Shown one piece after another: positions 43,073 through 55,045 of a stretch of 64,000 nucleotides of DNA (positions are counted from its first letter, which is position 1; the number at the start of each line of letters is the position of its first letter). The stretch is from Chamaelirium japonicum (Eukaryota > Streptophyta > Magnoliopsida > Liliales > Melanthiaceae): positions 72,824,978 through 72,888,977 of the forward strand of contig OX393550.1 in assembly GCA_947650365.1 (NCBI GenBank), written 5' to 3'. The translations under genes and the position numbers were made by a program. A model generated the notes under the pieces. It was not told the origin of the DNA. It ran no database searches and worked only from the letters and a program-made list of their open reading frames with translations.

Positions 43073-46000
43073 ATGGCTTCTCCAGCCGTACCGTCCGTCG
43101 TTGCGATATCTCCGCCGCTGAAGGCGGTCTCTTTTCAGTTGTCATCGGCCAGCGACTGGCCTGACTGGTCTCTCACCGTCGAGGCCGATCTCTCCAGTCG
43201 GGATCTGTGGGGTCATCTCACCGGCGAGGATACTCCTCCCCCTGACTACTCCGGTTCCTCATCTGTCTCCAGCAGTGCAGCGTCTTCTGCTGCGACTGCT
43301 ACCACGGCCACCACCGTTGCTGCTCTTACGTGGCGCCGCCACGATCAGGCCATCCGGGCGTACCTTCTGGCCTCTGTTGCTCGTCCACTCCTTGCTCCCA
43401 TCGGCCGCCTTCCGACAGCGCGTGCGATGTGGGAGTATCTCCGGGACCGTTTTCTCCCGCGCGGAGGCGCCCGCAGGCATCAGCTCATCTGTGACTCACA
43501 GTCGGCCCGTCAGGGGGAGCGCACCATTCAGGATTTCTTTAGTCAGATGAGTGCCTATTGGCATAAGCTGGACTCACTGATCCCGGAGCGGTGTGCCTGT
43601 CCTCGCTCCCGGGATTTCCAGCGCTTCCTTGACGAGGGCCACCTGCACTAGTTCCTGGCCGCGCTTCGGCCGGAATTTGCTCTCATAGCTGCCCAGCTCC
43701 TGCACCGTGAGCCACTCCCTCGGCTAGAGGATGCTCTACTCGCTTTGGTCGACGAGGAGACCCGCCTTCAGACTCAGGGCGCTCGTCCTCCTCCACTTGC
43801 TCCCAGCTCCGACACTGTCCTGGCAGCCGGGTTCTCTGATGAGGCTGTTTTTTGTCACTACTGCAAGGAGCCCGGCCACATGAAGCGCGAGTGCCCTACA
43901 CGTCCTCCACGCAACCCCCGCTGGGGTCCGGATGAGAGATCCCCCCGCTGGTCTTCGACCTCTCGCGACGATCGACGTGGCGGCCGAGGTGGACGAGGCC
44001 GAGGACGTGGTTCGTCTTCCTTCCGCCACTTTGGTGGTGCAGCGGCTACTGTAGAGGCCTCGACGCTCCCCACTGCTACCACAGCACCTTCTCCGTCTGA
44101 GCCGGACCGCCTTCAACGCCTCGAGGAGCTCCTTCTTCGCCACCTAGACTCCACCGGCTCCACGACTGCGCACGGCTTGTCTGCCACATCTGGTACTACT
44201 GCTCCATGGATCTTCGATTCGGGTGCCTCCTGTCACCTCACTTTTGACTCTACTGTTCTCACGGACTGCTCTCCCACTACCACCCACCAGGAGGTTCGCA
44301 CTGCGGATGGGACTCTCGTCCCTATTCCGCAATGTGGCTCCATCACCACCACCTCTGACCCTTCTTATCGCCTGACCCTATCTCATGTCCATCATGCCCC
44401 TCGTCTTAATATTAATTTGATTTCTATCAGTTCTCTTTGCGACTCTGGCCTGACTGTCACCTTCACCCCTTCTGTTTGTGTTGTGCAGGATTCGCGGACG
44501 GGTCAGAGGATTGGGCTGGGCCGTAGGGCAGGAGGACTCTACCAGTTGGACCATCTCCATGTGTCTTCAGTTGCGTCTGTCATGTCTGTCACCTCTGATG
44601 CCGACCTGTGGCACAGAAGGTTAGGTCATATATCGAGTGATCGACTCAAAAGCGTATTCCGGTCGGGCGCTTTGGGTCGAGCGTCTTTCTCCCCTCTCTC
44701 CGTTTGTACGGGTTGTCGACTGGCAAAGCATCTAGCTCTTCCTTTTTCTGCTAGTACTTCCCAGTCTGTTGCTTTATTTGATTTAGTTCATTCGGATATT
44801 TGGGGTCCTGCTCCTGTTGCATCTCTATCGGGTTATATGTATTATGTGTGTTTTATTGATGACTATTCTAGGTGCACCTGGGTCTATCTTATGCGTCATC
44901 GATCTGAAATTCCTGACATCTATAGGAGATTTACTGCTATGATCCACACTCAGTTTGGTCGGCGCATCAAGACCTTTCGGTCTGATTGTGCCAAGGAGTA
45001 TCTCTCCTCTGAGATGCGTGAGATCCTTCAGTCTCACGGCACTCTTCACCAGCAGTCTTGTCCTCACACCCATGAGCAGAACGGCATTGCCGAACGCAAG
45101 CATCGTCATGTCCTTGAGACTGCACGAGCCCTGCTTCTCTCTGCGTCTGTTCCTCACTCCTACTGGGCTGAAGCTGTCATGACGGCTGTCCACCTTATCA
45201 ATATCACTCCGTCGTCTGCTCTGTCCGGTGCCACCCCTTACGAGCGCCTTCACTCCAGTCCACCTGACTACTCTCTTCTTCGCACGTTTGGCTGCACGTG
45301 TTTCGTTCTTCTTCCTCCCCATGAGCGCACCAAACTCTCTTCGAGGTCTGTTCGGTGTGTTCACTTGGGACTCAGTCGGGAGCACAAGGGGTATCGCTGC
45401 TATGATCCCTTAGCTCGTCGGATCCGTGTCTCCCGTCACGTCTCCTTTGTTGAGGATGTCCCGTACTTTTCCCCTGAGTCTCGGGATCTTTCCTTGTCTC
45501 CTGCGTCATCCTCCTCGCCCTCCTCACATCTCCACATCCCTGTTCTACCCCGATTTCTGTTGCCCCATCCACGCCTACTCCACCTCCACCACCACCACCA
45601 CCACCACCTCCTCCGTCTCCCTCGCCACCTCCACCACCACCTGTTACTCGTGTCTATGTTCGTCGGTCTACAGCTCCTCCTCCAGCGTCGGTTCACACTG
45701 GTACTCCCTCGCCTGATGCTGCTGCCCCCCTCCTCCCCGGTCGTGGATCCTGCTCCTGTTCGGCGCTACCCAGCGCTGCGAACATCACCCTCCTGCCAGA
45801 TACGACTACTCTCCTGACAGGTTTGGCTACTCTGTTTCTCCCTCTGACTCTCATGACTCTTCTGGCTACTCTGCTAGTGTCTCCTATTCACCATCCTTTC
45901 AGGCCTTTTTTACTGCTATACACACCCATCGGGAGCCCCGATCATACCGTGAGGCAGCGTTACATCCAGAGTGGCGGCAGGCCATGTCAGTTGAGCTTGA

Positions 46001-47456
46001 GGCTTTTCAGCGGACCCAGACCTGGGAGTTGGTGCCTTGTCCCTCCGGGGTGGTGCCTGTTAGCTGCAAGTGGATATTCAAGGTCAAGACTCGGCCTTAT
46101 GGATCCATTGAGCGGCACAAGGCTCACCTCGTTGCTCGTGGTTTCTTCCAGGAGTATGGGATTGACTACGAGGAGACGTTTGCTCCGGTTGCTCGGATGA
46201 CTACTGTGCGCACCCTCTTAGCTGTGGCAGCTGCTCGAGGGTGGCCTCTCCATCAGATGGATGTCACCAATGCGTTTCTCCACGGTGATCTCTCCGAGGA
46301 AGTCTACATGGCTCCTCCTCCGGGCACTTCAGTTCCTCCAGGGCACGTGTGTCGGTTGCGCCGCGCCATCTATGGGCTCAAGCAGGCCCCTCGTGCCTGG
46401 TTTGAGCGATTTCGCAGTGCAGTTCTGGCCGCCGGGTTTGTTGAGCGTCACTCCGACTATGCCTTGTTCACTCGCTCCTCCAGTCAGGGCATTGCAGTTC
46501 TTCTCCTCTATGTGGATGATATGATCATCACTGGGGATGACAGTGCCACCATCGCCTCTCTCCAGCGGCACCTCCAGAGTCAGTTTGAGATGAAAGATCT
46601 GGGCTCTCTTCGCTACTTTCTGGGCCTTGAGATTGCCAGGTCATCCCGTGGTCTGTTGGTCTCACAGCAGAAGTATATCTCCGACATCCTTGCTGATGCT
46701 GCGCTTACTGACACACGTACTGCTGACACACCCATGGAGCTCAATTTGAAGCTTCTCGCTACAGATGGTGAGCCGCTCCAGGACGTCTCCCGCTACCAGA
46801 GGTTGGTTGGGATGCTTGTCTATCTCACCATGACCCGGCCAGACATTGCCCATGCTGTTGGCATTGTCAGTCAGTTTGTTCAGGCTCCACGGTCAGTACA
46901 CCATGCAGCTGTTCTCCGGATTATCCGCTACCTCCGGGGTACCATCACCCGTTCACTACTGTTTCCCTCCACCTCTCCGTTGGTGCTGCGCGCCTACTCA
47001 GATGCAGATTGGGTAGGAGATGCAGACACTCGTCGATCTACTACAGGATACTGTGTGTTTCTGGGTGACTCACTGATTTCGTGACGCAGCAAGAAGCAGG
47101 AGTCTGTTGCTCGCTCCAGCACCGAAGCCGAATACAGGGCTATGGCTTCCACCATCGCCGAGATTGTCTGGCTTCGCCGTCTTCTGCTTGACCTGGGAGT
47201 GGTGATATCCGGGCCCACCCCTCTCTTCTGTGACAACCGGAGTGCTATTCAGATTGCTAGCAATCCGGTCTTCCATGAGCGAACAAAGCATATTGAAGTT
47301 GATTGTCATTATGTTCGCCAGGCGTTTATCGATCACACCATCTCCCTGCCTTTCATTCCCTCATCGGAGCAGACTGCTGATTTTCTGACGAAGCCACTGA
47401 CGACTGCTCGCTTCAGGCATTTTCTAGGCAAACTCTCGGTTCATGATCCACCGTGA
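43073..47456 (+). pseudogene. Copia gag-pol polyprotein, disabled
   Basis: Gag starts at 43073 (MASPAVPSVVA). A TAG at 43649-43651 breaks it exactly where Gln is expected (H-stop-FLAALRPEF). The same frame continues with the zinc knuckle CHYCKEPGHMKREC (43853-43894), protease WIFDSGASCH (DSG at 44216), the GAG pre-integrase motif LWHRRLGHISSDRL, and integrase (HSDIWGP, DDYSRCTWVY, THEQNGIAERKHR). In the Pro-rich linker (about 45500-45790, with a (cca)n run) the frame shifts twice. Reverse transcriptase runs from about 45800 in another frame (CKWIFKVKTRPYGSIERHKA, MDVTNAFLHGDL, YGLKQAPRAWF, LLLYVDDMIITG). RNase H (AYSDADWVGDADTRRSTTGY) meets a TGA at 47082-47084 in place of Trp, then SKKQESVARSSTEAEYRAMA to the stop near 47456. 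It cannot make its own enzymes as read. Confidence 0.93.
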
Positions 47457-48943
47457 GTTTGAGGGGGAGTGTTAATGTAAATGTAATGGGTCGGGTTTAC
47501 TGTATAGTCGGGTCGGGTTTACTGTACATATATTGGGCTTGAGTCCCTCAATGGAATCATTCTGTTCCTCTCCAAACCCTAGCCGTCGTCTCCTAACACA
47601 GGTTTAGGCCATCGATCTCGTCTAAATCTGTTTGTGATGCATAAGATGATCTCGAATTGTTGGCCATTAATTGTAACTTCCTCTGCAGCCATGTTTTTGA
47701 TGTCATGAAAGGATCAAATATATGATGTGAATATCTTCCAATCTCGATCTCCATGAGTTCTTTTATGTGAAAGTTCAGTGTTGGAAAGATTTCGAGAGTG
47801 CTCACCTCATTCCCTTCACCGCTTGCGAACCCATGGGAGCCCTATTAGGCTGTGGGTGATCCTCTGTATTTCTCTACCCTTTGATCAGCCACTATGCTCT
47901 TGCAACTTCCACCATCAATGAAATATCACACATTTTGCCTTAAGAGATGCACTCTGTTGTGTTTCCATCCACAGGAAGTGCATGTAGCATGGTATCAGGG
48001 TTTGACTACTCACAAGCCGGTTTATCGAACTGGTTCCGATTTTACCCGGTCCGAGCAGACACTCCCGAACCATAATATGATCCCAATTAGCATCCGGTTT
48101 GGCCAAATCGGGTTTAGTTAAGCCGAAGTGGGCACAAATCTGCCAAATTGAGTTTGAATCGATCGATTGAACCAGACCCAAATTAGGTCGTAACATTCGA
48201 ATCAGACCCGAAGCCAAACCATCGCAGTTAGACTTCGGGGACCTCGGCCGACCCCTTGGTCTTCATATGTCACATCTTCATTCCCTCGCTTTTTTTTATC
48301 AAAGGGGAGGTCACCGGACCTCCGGGTGGCGGCACAGCCCGACGCAAGCCACAACAACTGCCACACACCGACAGAGAGCACAGGAGGCCCAAAACCCCAA
48401 AATCACAAAGCCCCGAAGGCTGAAACGCCACTCCGGCGTGAAACCAACAACGCCTGAGGCGTCACAAACCACAAAAACCTCCACACCGGCCGGAGGAAAC
48501 ACAATCCTACACTATGGCAGGATAGATACATGATTACAACACAAAAACCCTAAAAAAAACCTCCAAACCCAAGGCCAAACCGCCAAAACAAAATTCGAGG
48601 GAGACAAAACCACCAACCGCTAGCACAAAGAAGAAGACAAGTCACCATCCCTCGATCCACAGCATATACCACCACCGAGCTGAGGAGGGGATCCGAAAAA
48701 GCCCTTCGCCGGAACATCCGCCACGGGCGGGCCGGGGCCCAGATCGCCACTCCCACCGCTACCGCTGGACTCCGCCACCCCAAGCCAGATGACGGTGTTA
48801 GTATTATAGTCTATTATAGTCCCACCTCGGTTGTGGTAACACAATGATATACGTTCTCCCTCTATATATACAGAGGTAATCTTATGTAATGAGTAAGATT
48901 GCAGAAATAATATACGGAGCTTTTCGTATCATGGTATCAGAGC

Positions 48944-49721
48944 CGGGTTCTTAACCCGTGCTTCTCTCTCTCTCTTCGAGCACCGTCCGGGTTCTTAACC
49001 CGTTGCTTCTCCCCCGGCCCGGCCGTCCGTCGTCCGTCCGACGAGACCGGAGCCGTCCGTCGACACCGGAGCCGGCCCTGCACCGGAGCGCCGTCCGTCG
49101 ACCTTGGCCCTGCACCGGAGCGAGCCCCCTGCGCCTCAGCTGGTTCATCGCGTTCAGGTTCCGGGTCGTCTCCTCCTCGTTTTGCCCCCCGGAAAGGAAC
49201 ACGACCGCGGGCACCGCCACCGGGACGGTCCGCAGGAGTGCACGCACCGCCGCCGGGACGGTCCGCAGGAGCGAGCCCCCTGCGCCTGGTCCCCGATCAC
49301 CGTTCGTCGACACCGGAGCCCTGCACCGGAGCGAGCCCGGCCCTGCACCGGAGTCCGTCGACCTCGGCCCTGCACCGGAGCGAGCCCGGCCCTGCGCCCT
49401 TCCACTGCGCCCGTCTCCAGCCTCGCGCCGCCCCCACCGGCACCGGAGCCGAACACGCGCCCGGCTGAGTCCGAACCGCACGGTGCTATCCCGCACCGTG
49501 CAAATATCCCGCACGGGACACGTATCCCGCACCGGACACGTATCCCGCACCGGATAAGTATCCCGCACCAGTATCTATCCCGTACCGGACGAGTATCCCC
49601 CACCATACCTATCCCGCACCGGACGAGTATCCCGCACCTTTACCTATCCCGCATCAGTGCCTATCCCGCACCTATGCCTATCCCGTACTGCTCTTCCTAC
49701 CTGCGCTGCGCCCTGTAACTC
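48944..49721 (+). repeat. GC-rich tandem repeats in the leader of the gag-only element
   Basis: Repeats of ccctgcaccggagcgagccc (about 49070-49400) and tatcccgcaccggacacg (about 49490-49690) lie between the primer-binding site and gag. Open frames on both strands here are low-complexity. Confidence 0.85.
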
Positions 49722-50801
49722 ATGGCCTTTTCTGATCAGGCCTCTGGAGTGTCCTCAGCCCAGTTCTCGGCAACTCCTATCGAGCAGACAAGGGATTTTC
49801 TCCCAGTCTCTACGGACTTTCCTCTTGTGACAGTCGTGGATTGGACTGCGTGGTCGGCTACAGTCCGGAGTATTTTGGATGGCCGTGCCTTATACGGTCA
49901 CCTCGACGGCTCAACTCCTGCTCCTACTGCAACCTCTACAGCAACTTCTGATTCTTGGAGTGTTCGTGACCGCCGCGTTCGTGCCTTTCTAGTTGCCTCA
50001 GTCGATCGCTCTCTTCGTGCAGATCTTGTCACTTTTTCTACTGCAGTAGAGCTCTGGGCCCACCTTACTGAGCGCTTTGTGGAACAAAGCGGGGCCCGTG
50101 AGTATCAGCTCTTATCTCAGGCCCAGTCTGCTCAGCAGGGGGAGCAGACCATTCAGCAGTTTCATAGCCTTATGCGCGGCTATTGGCGTGAGCTCCAGGC
50201 CTTGGAGCCCCCTCTGTTGGAGGTATCCAGAGTCAGTGCCTCCTGGCGTGAGTTACAGCTTTTTCGGGAACGGCGACAACTTTACCAATTTCTGATGGCT
50301 CTTCACCCCGAGTTCTCTCCTCTTGCGGGTCAGCTGATTCATCGAGATCCGCTTCCTCGTCTCGATGCTGTCATCGCTGAGCTTCTTGCCGAGGAGACAC
50401 GTCTGCGCACCGTGGCTGCACGCCGGGCACCTGTACCCTCTAGCTTTGAGGGGGTTTTAGCGGCCACTCACCCCCCAAAAATTCCTCCTTTTCGGGGTGG
50501 ATCTCGTCCCGCCGGTCTGCCTGATACTCGGCGATGCACCCACTGTGGCAAGACGAGGCACACGATTGACTCTTGTTGGCTTCTCCACCCAGAAAAGCGT
50601 GCAAGCCCACCTCCCCGTAATCGACCTGCGGCTGCCGTTGCTAGCACTACTATTCCTGCCCCCTCTTCTACCGCACCTACTCCAACGGATCGCCTTCAGC
50701 GTCTAGAGATGCATCTTGAGCAGCTCCTTCTACAGCCTACTGCTGGTCTTTCCGGGCCCCCCTCCGGTCTCTCTGCCTTCGCGGTTGTGGTAACACAATG
50801 A
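49722..50801 (+). CDS. Copia Gag protein, intact 359-residue frame
   Basis: Opens MAFSDQASGVSSAQFSATPI. The copia gag domain includes WTAWSATVRSIL, VELWAHLTERFVEQ, GEQTIQQFHSLMRGYW and LYQFLMALHPEFSPLAGQL. The zinc knuckle CTHCGKTRHTIDSC (C-x2-C-x4-H-x4-C) follows near residues 269-282, and a coiled segment (DRLQRLEMHLEQLLLQ) near the end. The last residues and the stop are contributed by the truncated LTR fused downstream. No stop interrupts it, unlike the other copia copies here. Gag forms the virus-like particle that packages element RNA. Whether it is expressed is unknown. Confidence 0.85.
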   Translation: MAFSDQASGVSSAQFSATPIEQTRDFLPVSTDFPLVTVVDWTAWSATVRSILDGRALYGHLDGSTPAPTATSTATSDSWSVRDRRVRAFLVASVDRSLRADLVTFSTAVELWAHLTERFVEQSGAREYQLLSQAQSAQQGEQTIQQFHSLMRGYWRELQALEPPLLEVSRVSASWRELQLFRERRQLYQFLMALHPEFSPLAGQLIHRDPLPRLDAVIAELLAEETRLRTVAARRAPVPSSFEGVLAATHPPKIPPFRGGSRPAGLPDTRRCTHCGKTRHTIDSCWLLHPEKRASPPPRNRPAAAVASTTIPAPSSTAPTPTDRLQRLEMHLEQLLLQPTAGLSGPPSGLSAFAVVVTQ

Positions 50802-51359
50802 TATACGTTCTCCCTCTATATATACATAGGTAATCTTATGTAATGAGTAAGATTGCAGAAATAATATACGGAGCTTTTCGTATCAGACGGAATTGAGGAG
50901 CGAGGGCCGTGCCTCTCCGGAGATCGAACACAAAAACGCCAGCAGCGTGGAGAATCCCTAATTACAAGGGGGGGGAAGGGGGCTCCAGATCCACCCCTAG
51001 TGAGCAACGGGAAGCCCGGGCTCCCTAGATCCGTCGGCGGCGGCGTTCGAGGAGGCCAGGAGGAGGAGCACGCCGAAAACCCTAAACAAGGTCTAGTAGG
51101 GAAAAACAAGGCCACTCGAAGTGGTAGTTATTCCTTCATTCCCTGGCTTGGCATCAAAGATGGGTGAACAATTCTCCAGCTCCTCTTCTACCTCATCTTC
51201 CAAAATATAACTATCTCACGTTTTGTGGCAATCAGAGGCAATATGAAGGGCATGGTGTTTAAAGTATTGACAAATTGGAACCCAAAGTGGTAGGACGACA
51301 AGTGCAGTGGTAATCATCGTTCTTGGAGGTGAGTTTCCCATAGAATCTTTGGTGGTTGA

Positions 51360-52800
51360 GAAATTTTTTTTTTTGAATAAATAAATGCTGAAATTTGTAT
51401 ATTCAGAACAATACTTTAATTTCAAAATAAAATAGTATTTTATATCAAGAATTTATTTTAATTTAGAAATATTTTATTTTTGGATTATTAATTAGGATAC
51501 TTTAAATGTTATTTTTAGGTTACATTTGGAGCTATGGATACAGATTTAATTAGAATCAAATCTCTTCAAATTAGGAAGTGTTCTCTCTTTCCTTTTGAAT
51601 CTAGATGTCAGCCTATTTGAAGTCCTCAAGTATGATGAATGAAAGAAATGATTTGAAAATTTGACTTCGTGGGTTGGATGTGATTCGACGACGATTCCTA
51701 AAAATCCACTGGGCTCCATATCTTCTCCCCCCCTCCCTATCTTCGTCTTTTGTGTCTATGATCATTGACGCCCTGTGCTTATGGCCTCCTGCCACAGCTT
51801 CGACCCCATAGTCGTGCGGCCCACGTTTGTCTCACATCAGTTTTGTACCTGAGCTTCCAGTGAGTCCCCATCTTCTACTATGGTGAATGGTCCCGTTCCT
51901 TGTGTAAGGATCCTGATGCATTGATTCTAGAGGCCTTAAAGACCCTGCCGCTCAGGTGGAGAGGTTTTCCAATAACATCGAGAAAAAATTCGATAACTTT
52001 GATGCAGCATTCTAGGCTTTGAGTTCGAAAGCTGCAATCATCTCCTCACATCCGCCAGATGGTGCCTCTAGCAGTACTACCCACGGTACCTACGCCACTG
52101 ATCCAAATGCCCCCACCAATGCTACCACGTGTGGTGCTTGCATCACGCCCTAATTTCACCACCTTCAATCTCAACCGAATGACATTTTTTTTTTTTTGAA
52201 ATACATAAATACTAAAATTAGTATTTTCTGAAAAAATATTAATTTTAAAATAAAATATTATTCTATTTTAAAAATATTATTTTAATATAAAATATTCTAT
52301 ACTTGGAATGATTAATTAGAACATTTTAAATATTGTTTCTAGATTACATTTGGAGTTATGTATACAGATTTGATTAAATTCAAATATCTTTAAATTAGGA
52401 AGTGTTATTTTCTTTTTTATTAGTCAAGATTTGATTAGAATCAAATTTGCGTTATCATTTGTTTTATTTGGTTGTTTTCTATTTTCATTTAAATTTGGAT
52501 GGAAGCATATTTAAAGGCCTCATGTATAATGAATAAGAGGAATGAATGTTGATTTATTGACTGAAAATTTGATTATGTAGATCGGATGTGAATCGAGCAG
52601 GATTACTCATAATTTAGTGGACTCCAGATCTTCTCCCCTCTCTCTCTCTATCTCCCTCTTTTGTGTTTGTGATCATGGATGGCTCCGTTCTCGCGGCCTC
52701 CTACCCCTGCTCTGACTGCCATCCACGGTTTCCCCCGTGGCCCATGTTTGTCCCGCATCGAGTGTGCTCATCATCTTCCTATGATTCACCTTTGTTTTGA
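51360..52800 (+). mobile_element. Pair of ~450-500 bp direct repeats around a short interior (LTR-like)
   Basis: About 51363-51840 and 52187-52760 share, in order, ttttttttttgaa, attacatttggagttatg-like, aaattaggaagtgtt, a gattatgtagatcggatgtga-like segment and tccagatcttctcccc. They are diverged by numerous changes and indels. The roughly 340-bp interior has a possible gag-like start (AAQVERFSNNIEKKFDNFDA, stop, then a Ser/Thr-rich part). It looks like an old LTR element or two solo LTRs; the exact ends are not fixed. Confidence 0.45.
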
Positions 52801-52900
52801 GTTTCTTTTCCCCTTAACAGCAAGCTTGAAGACGACATGATATGTCCAATAGGGTTTACTCCTCCGGTGCGTAATGGTGCCGACCGGCCATCAGCCTAGG

Positions 52901-53390
52901 CTCTGATACCAAATTTGATGCCGGAAATGGGAAGGGAGGAGCAAACAAATCTGGAACAAGGGGATAAGCCACTTGCCACCCTACAGATCCACCAAATACC
53001 CTCCAAAGCCTATGGCTAAAACTCTCATTCTCACTGACTAGTTGGACACCACAGACTGTGAGGGCCTGCACATGCAGAAGAAAACCCTAGAATGCTACCT
53101 GGGTTGCTCTAATCAGAATGAGATGCAAGCTTCCAACATTTCTTACTTCAGCTCCAGACCTAATTAGATAAGCTGATACGAGAATTTATATACTGTGACA
53201 AACGAACACGGAGATCCCGAGCATACTAATGTAATACGGTTCTTTTAGCACGAGGAGGTATCGTCTAATTCCCGGTTTAATTCCATATGATTCATGTCTG
53301 TTAGGTGTGAGGTAGAGGATAGGTGGGACTTTAGGGCTAGCGGTTGGAATTCTCATCGTTAATTGATTAGGGCACCTTCCCCTTGTGAGA
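52901..53390 (-). mobile_element. Probable minus-strand LTR with tRNA-iMet primer-binding site
   Basis: gctctgatacca (52901-52912) is the complement of the tRNA-iMet site and is followed after four bases by tgatgccggaaatggg, a possible LTR end on the minus strand. Words from 53060-53200 (ccctagaatgctacctgggt, cctaattagataagctgata) recur in altered form at 58530-58600. The other boundary is unknown. Confidence 0.4.
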
Positions 53391-54091
53391 ACTACACATA
53401 GTGCACTAAGCGTGGACTCTACTAATAAACTACCAAGGTCAATTAGGATAACCTCATATATGTATTAGAAAATGGAGGCATGGTTAAATAAATTAATAAT
53501 GCATGTCTAATTGGTTAGGAGCGATGATCCCGAGAGATCTTCGTATCGCCAACTAAGTATAAAGAAGACATTGTTGATCTAATTCATTTATATGATCCAT
53601 TCCCATTCTTAGTAATTCATACGATCCAATCTTATTCATTCGTACGATCCATTCTAATTCATTCGCACGAATGTATCCATTCTAATTCATACGTACGACC
53701 TATTCTAATCCAATATTTTTATTATTTACTTATTGAATAATTCAACGATGATTATTGAATTATTCAATAAGTAAATAATGCAAATATTTAATTAATTATA
53801 ATTTATAGAATAATTATTCAAATAAAATTTATTTATTTAATTTATTAAACTAATTAAATTAATTATATAATAGGAAATAAAGAAGGAAGATAAGGGATAC
53901 CCAAATTTTTTGCTTTAAAAAAATTTAAATTTTTTTTAAAAAAAATTTAATACATTACAACTGTTATGAGATCGTTCGATCGGAAACACGCGATCTAGTG
54001 TTCTAATGTGACTTTGGTTTAGCTTGATTGATTTCACTAGGATTTGGATCTGTGCCTACTCACCAATTTTCAGTTTGATGGGGGGTAAAAT
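53391..54091. other. AT-rich stretch with perfect stem-loop, no gene
   Basis: Repeated catacgatcc/catt.gtacgatccattct words lie at 53590-53700. A perfect 25-bp inverted repeat with a 9-base loop lies at 53721-53779, followed by strongly AT-rich DNA to 53960. No coding region recognised. Confidence 0.6.
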
Positions 54092-54651
54092 TAGGGGTGG
54101 GACTTGGGTGGGTTGAAGGTTTGCCCATGCCCAACCTGCCTTGCACAAACCTTAAGTCGTTTTGTCCGGGGAACCCATGAATCCGTGCTTGTCCATTCTA
54201 GTTGTTCGGGTTGCCCAATTTGCGAAATAATGGGTGGGTTGGGCCGGTTGGGCGGATTGCCCAATTAGAAATGCTTGTGCACGTAAATAGATGGAAAAAT
54301 AAACCAATATATTTTTTATTTGCATAAAAAAAACATTTCAATTGCATAACGAAAACATAAAGTCCAACCCATATCCTCACATATTTCAAACGACTTCTTA
54401 GCATTCAACATCAAACATACAGTCTTTGATTTCTATGAAAAAAAAACTAACAAAGCATTCAACCTTAGTGTGTCACTTTCTCGGATTCCTCGGGTTGGGA
54501 AGATCGGTGCCCAAACCCGTCCAAATTGAAATCTGGTTGATCTTTGTTTGTCTAAATCCATCCAAGTTTTTAACCAGCTTTGTCCATGTTTGTCCATTAT
54601 TCGGGTTGGGCGGATCGAGTTCAGGTCAGACCCCCCCAAGTCCCACCCCTA
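54092..54651. mobile_element. hAT-type MITE, taggggtgggacttggg ends
   Basis: A 560-bp element with inverted ends taggggtgggacttggg and cccaagtcccaccccta, and a perfect 8-bp duplication ggtaaaat at 54084-54091 and 54652-54659. Non-coding. Confidence 0.92.
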
Positions 54652-55045
54652 GGTAAAATGAACAACATGTGCTGGCTACCCGGTGTGCCGGTTGACCCAG
54701 TACATGAGAGGTGGCATGTATGGATAGGTGAAGGGGAGTGGGGTCCACAATGTAAAAAATAAAATTAAAAAAAAGACTAGGAAGTGTTTCACGGTCTATC
54801 CATTTGCATCCATGGAAGTGGGGTCCATATTTTTGACTTTTATCTTTTTTTAAAAAAAATGTTGATAATAAGGTGTATGACGGTTTTATAGAACCCGATA
54901 TATTTTATCAAAGAAATTTCTGAAAAAACTTTAGCATTAAAAAGTTAAGTTTACTATTTCCCAACATGACAATTTGTAAGACATCTCACGATGATCTCTT
55001 GAAGCCAAGTATTCATAGGAAGATGTTTAGCACATCGATTGGCAA

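Larger units (their letters stand above)
42270..47598 (+). mobile_element. Ty1/copia LTR retrotransposon, complete, identical 129-bp LTRs
   Basis: LTRs 42270-42398 and 47470-47598 begin tgttaatgtaaatg, end ctcctaaca and are identical along all 129 bp by eye. Target duplication caggt at 42265-42269 and 47599-47603. The primer-binding site tggtatcagagc (42399-42410) matches tRNA-iMet, and the polypurine tract gagggggag lies at 47461-47469. Total 5329 bp. Domain order gag, protease, integrase, reverse transcriptase, RNase H is that of copia. The LTRs are unusually short for copia. Identical LTRs mean recent insertion, yet the coding region is broken in several places. Confidence 0.97.
48796..50885 (+). 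mobile_element. gag-only copia element with truncated right LTR
   Basis: The left LTR is 48796-48931 (136 bp, tgttagtattatag...cttttcgtatca), followed by the tRNA-iMet primer-binding site tggtatcagagc (48932-48943). The right LTR copy (about 50782-50885) lacks the first 32 bases and differs from the left at one position. The 5-bp duplication gacgg is intact at 48791-48795 and 50886-50890. Protease to RNase H, the polypurine tract and the right LTR start are missing. The junction has cggttgtgg on both sides. Confidence 0.93.
48287..51133 (-). mobile_element. 752-bp GC-rich retroposon, split by a nested copia element
   Basis: Bounded by cttcattccct at 48276-48286 and 51134-51144. A short T run near the left end (48290-48297) marks the poly(A) tail of a minus-strand copy. 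Removing the nested copia element and one copy of its duplication (2095 bp) leaves 752 bp. Its interior has the same GC-rich, ccgg/caccaacaac-like style as the 772-bp retroposon at 12808. No domain recognised. Confidence 0.7.

Noticed and set aside
42333..43121. Long Pro/Ser/Ala-rich open frame and several Gly/Ala-rich frames on the other strand
   Set aside because: They lie on C-rich tandem repeats of the copia leader between the primer-binding site and gag; low complexity, open in several frames at once.
48951..49718. Open frames of about 200 codons on both strands
   Set aside because: GC-rich tandem repeat leader of the gag-only copia element; repeat composition, not coding sequence, keeps the frames open.
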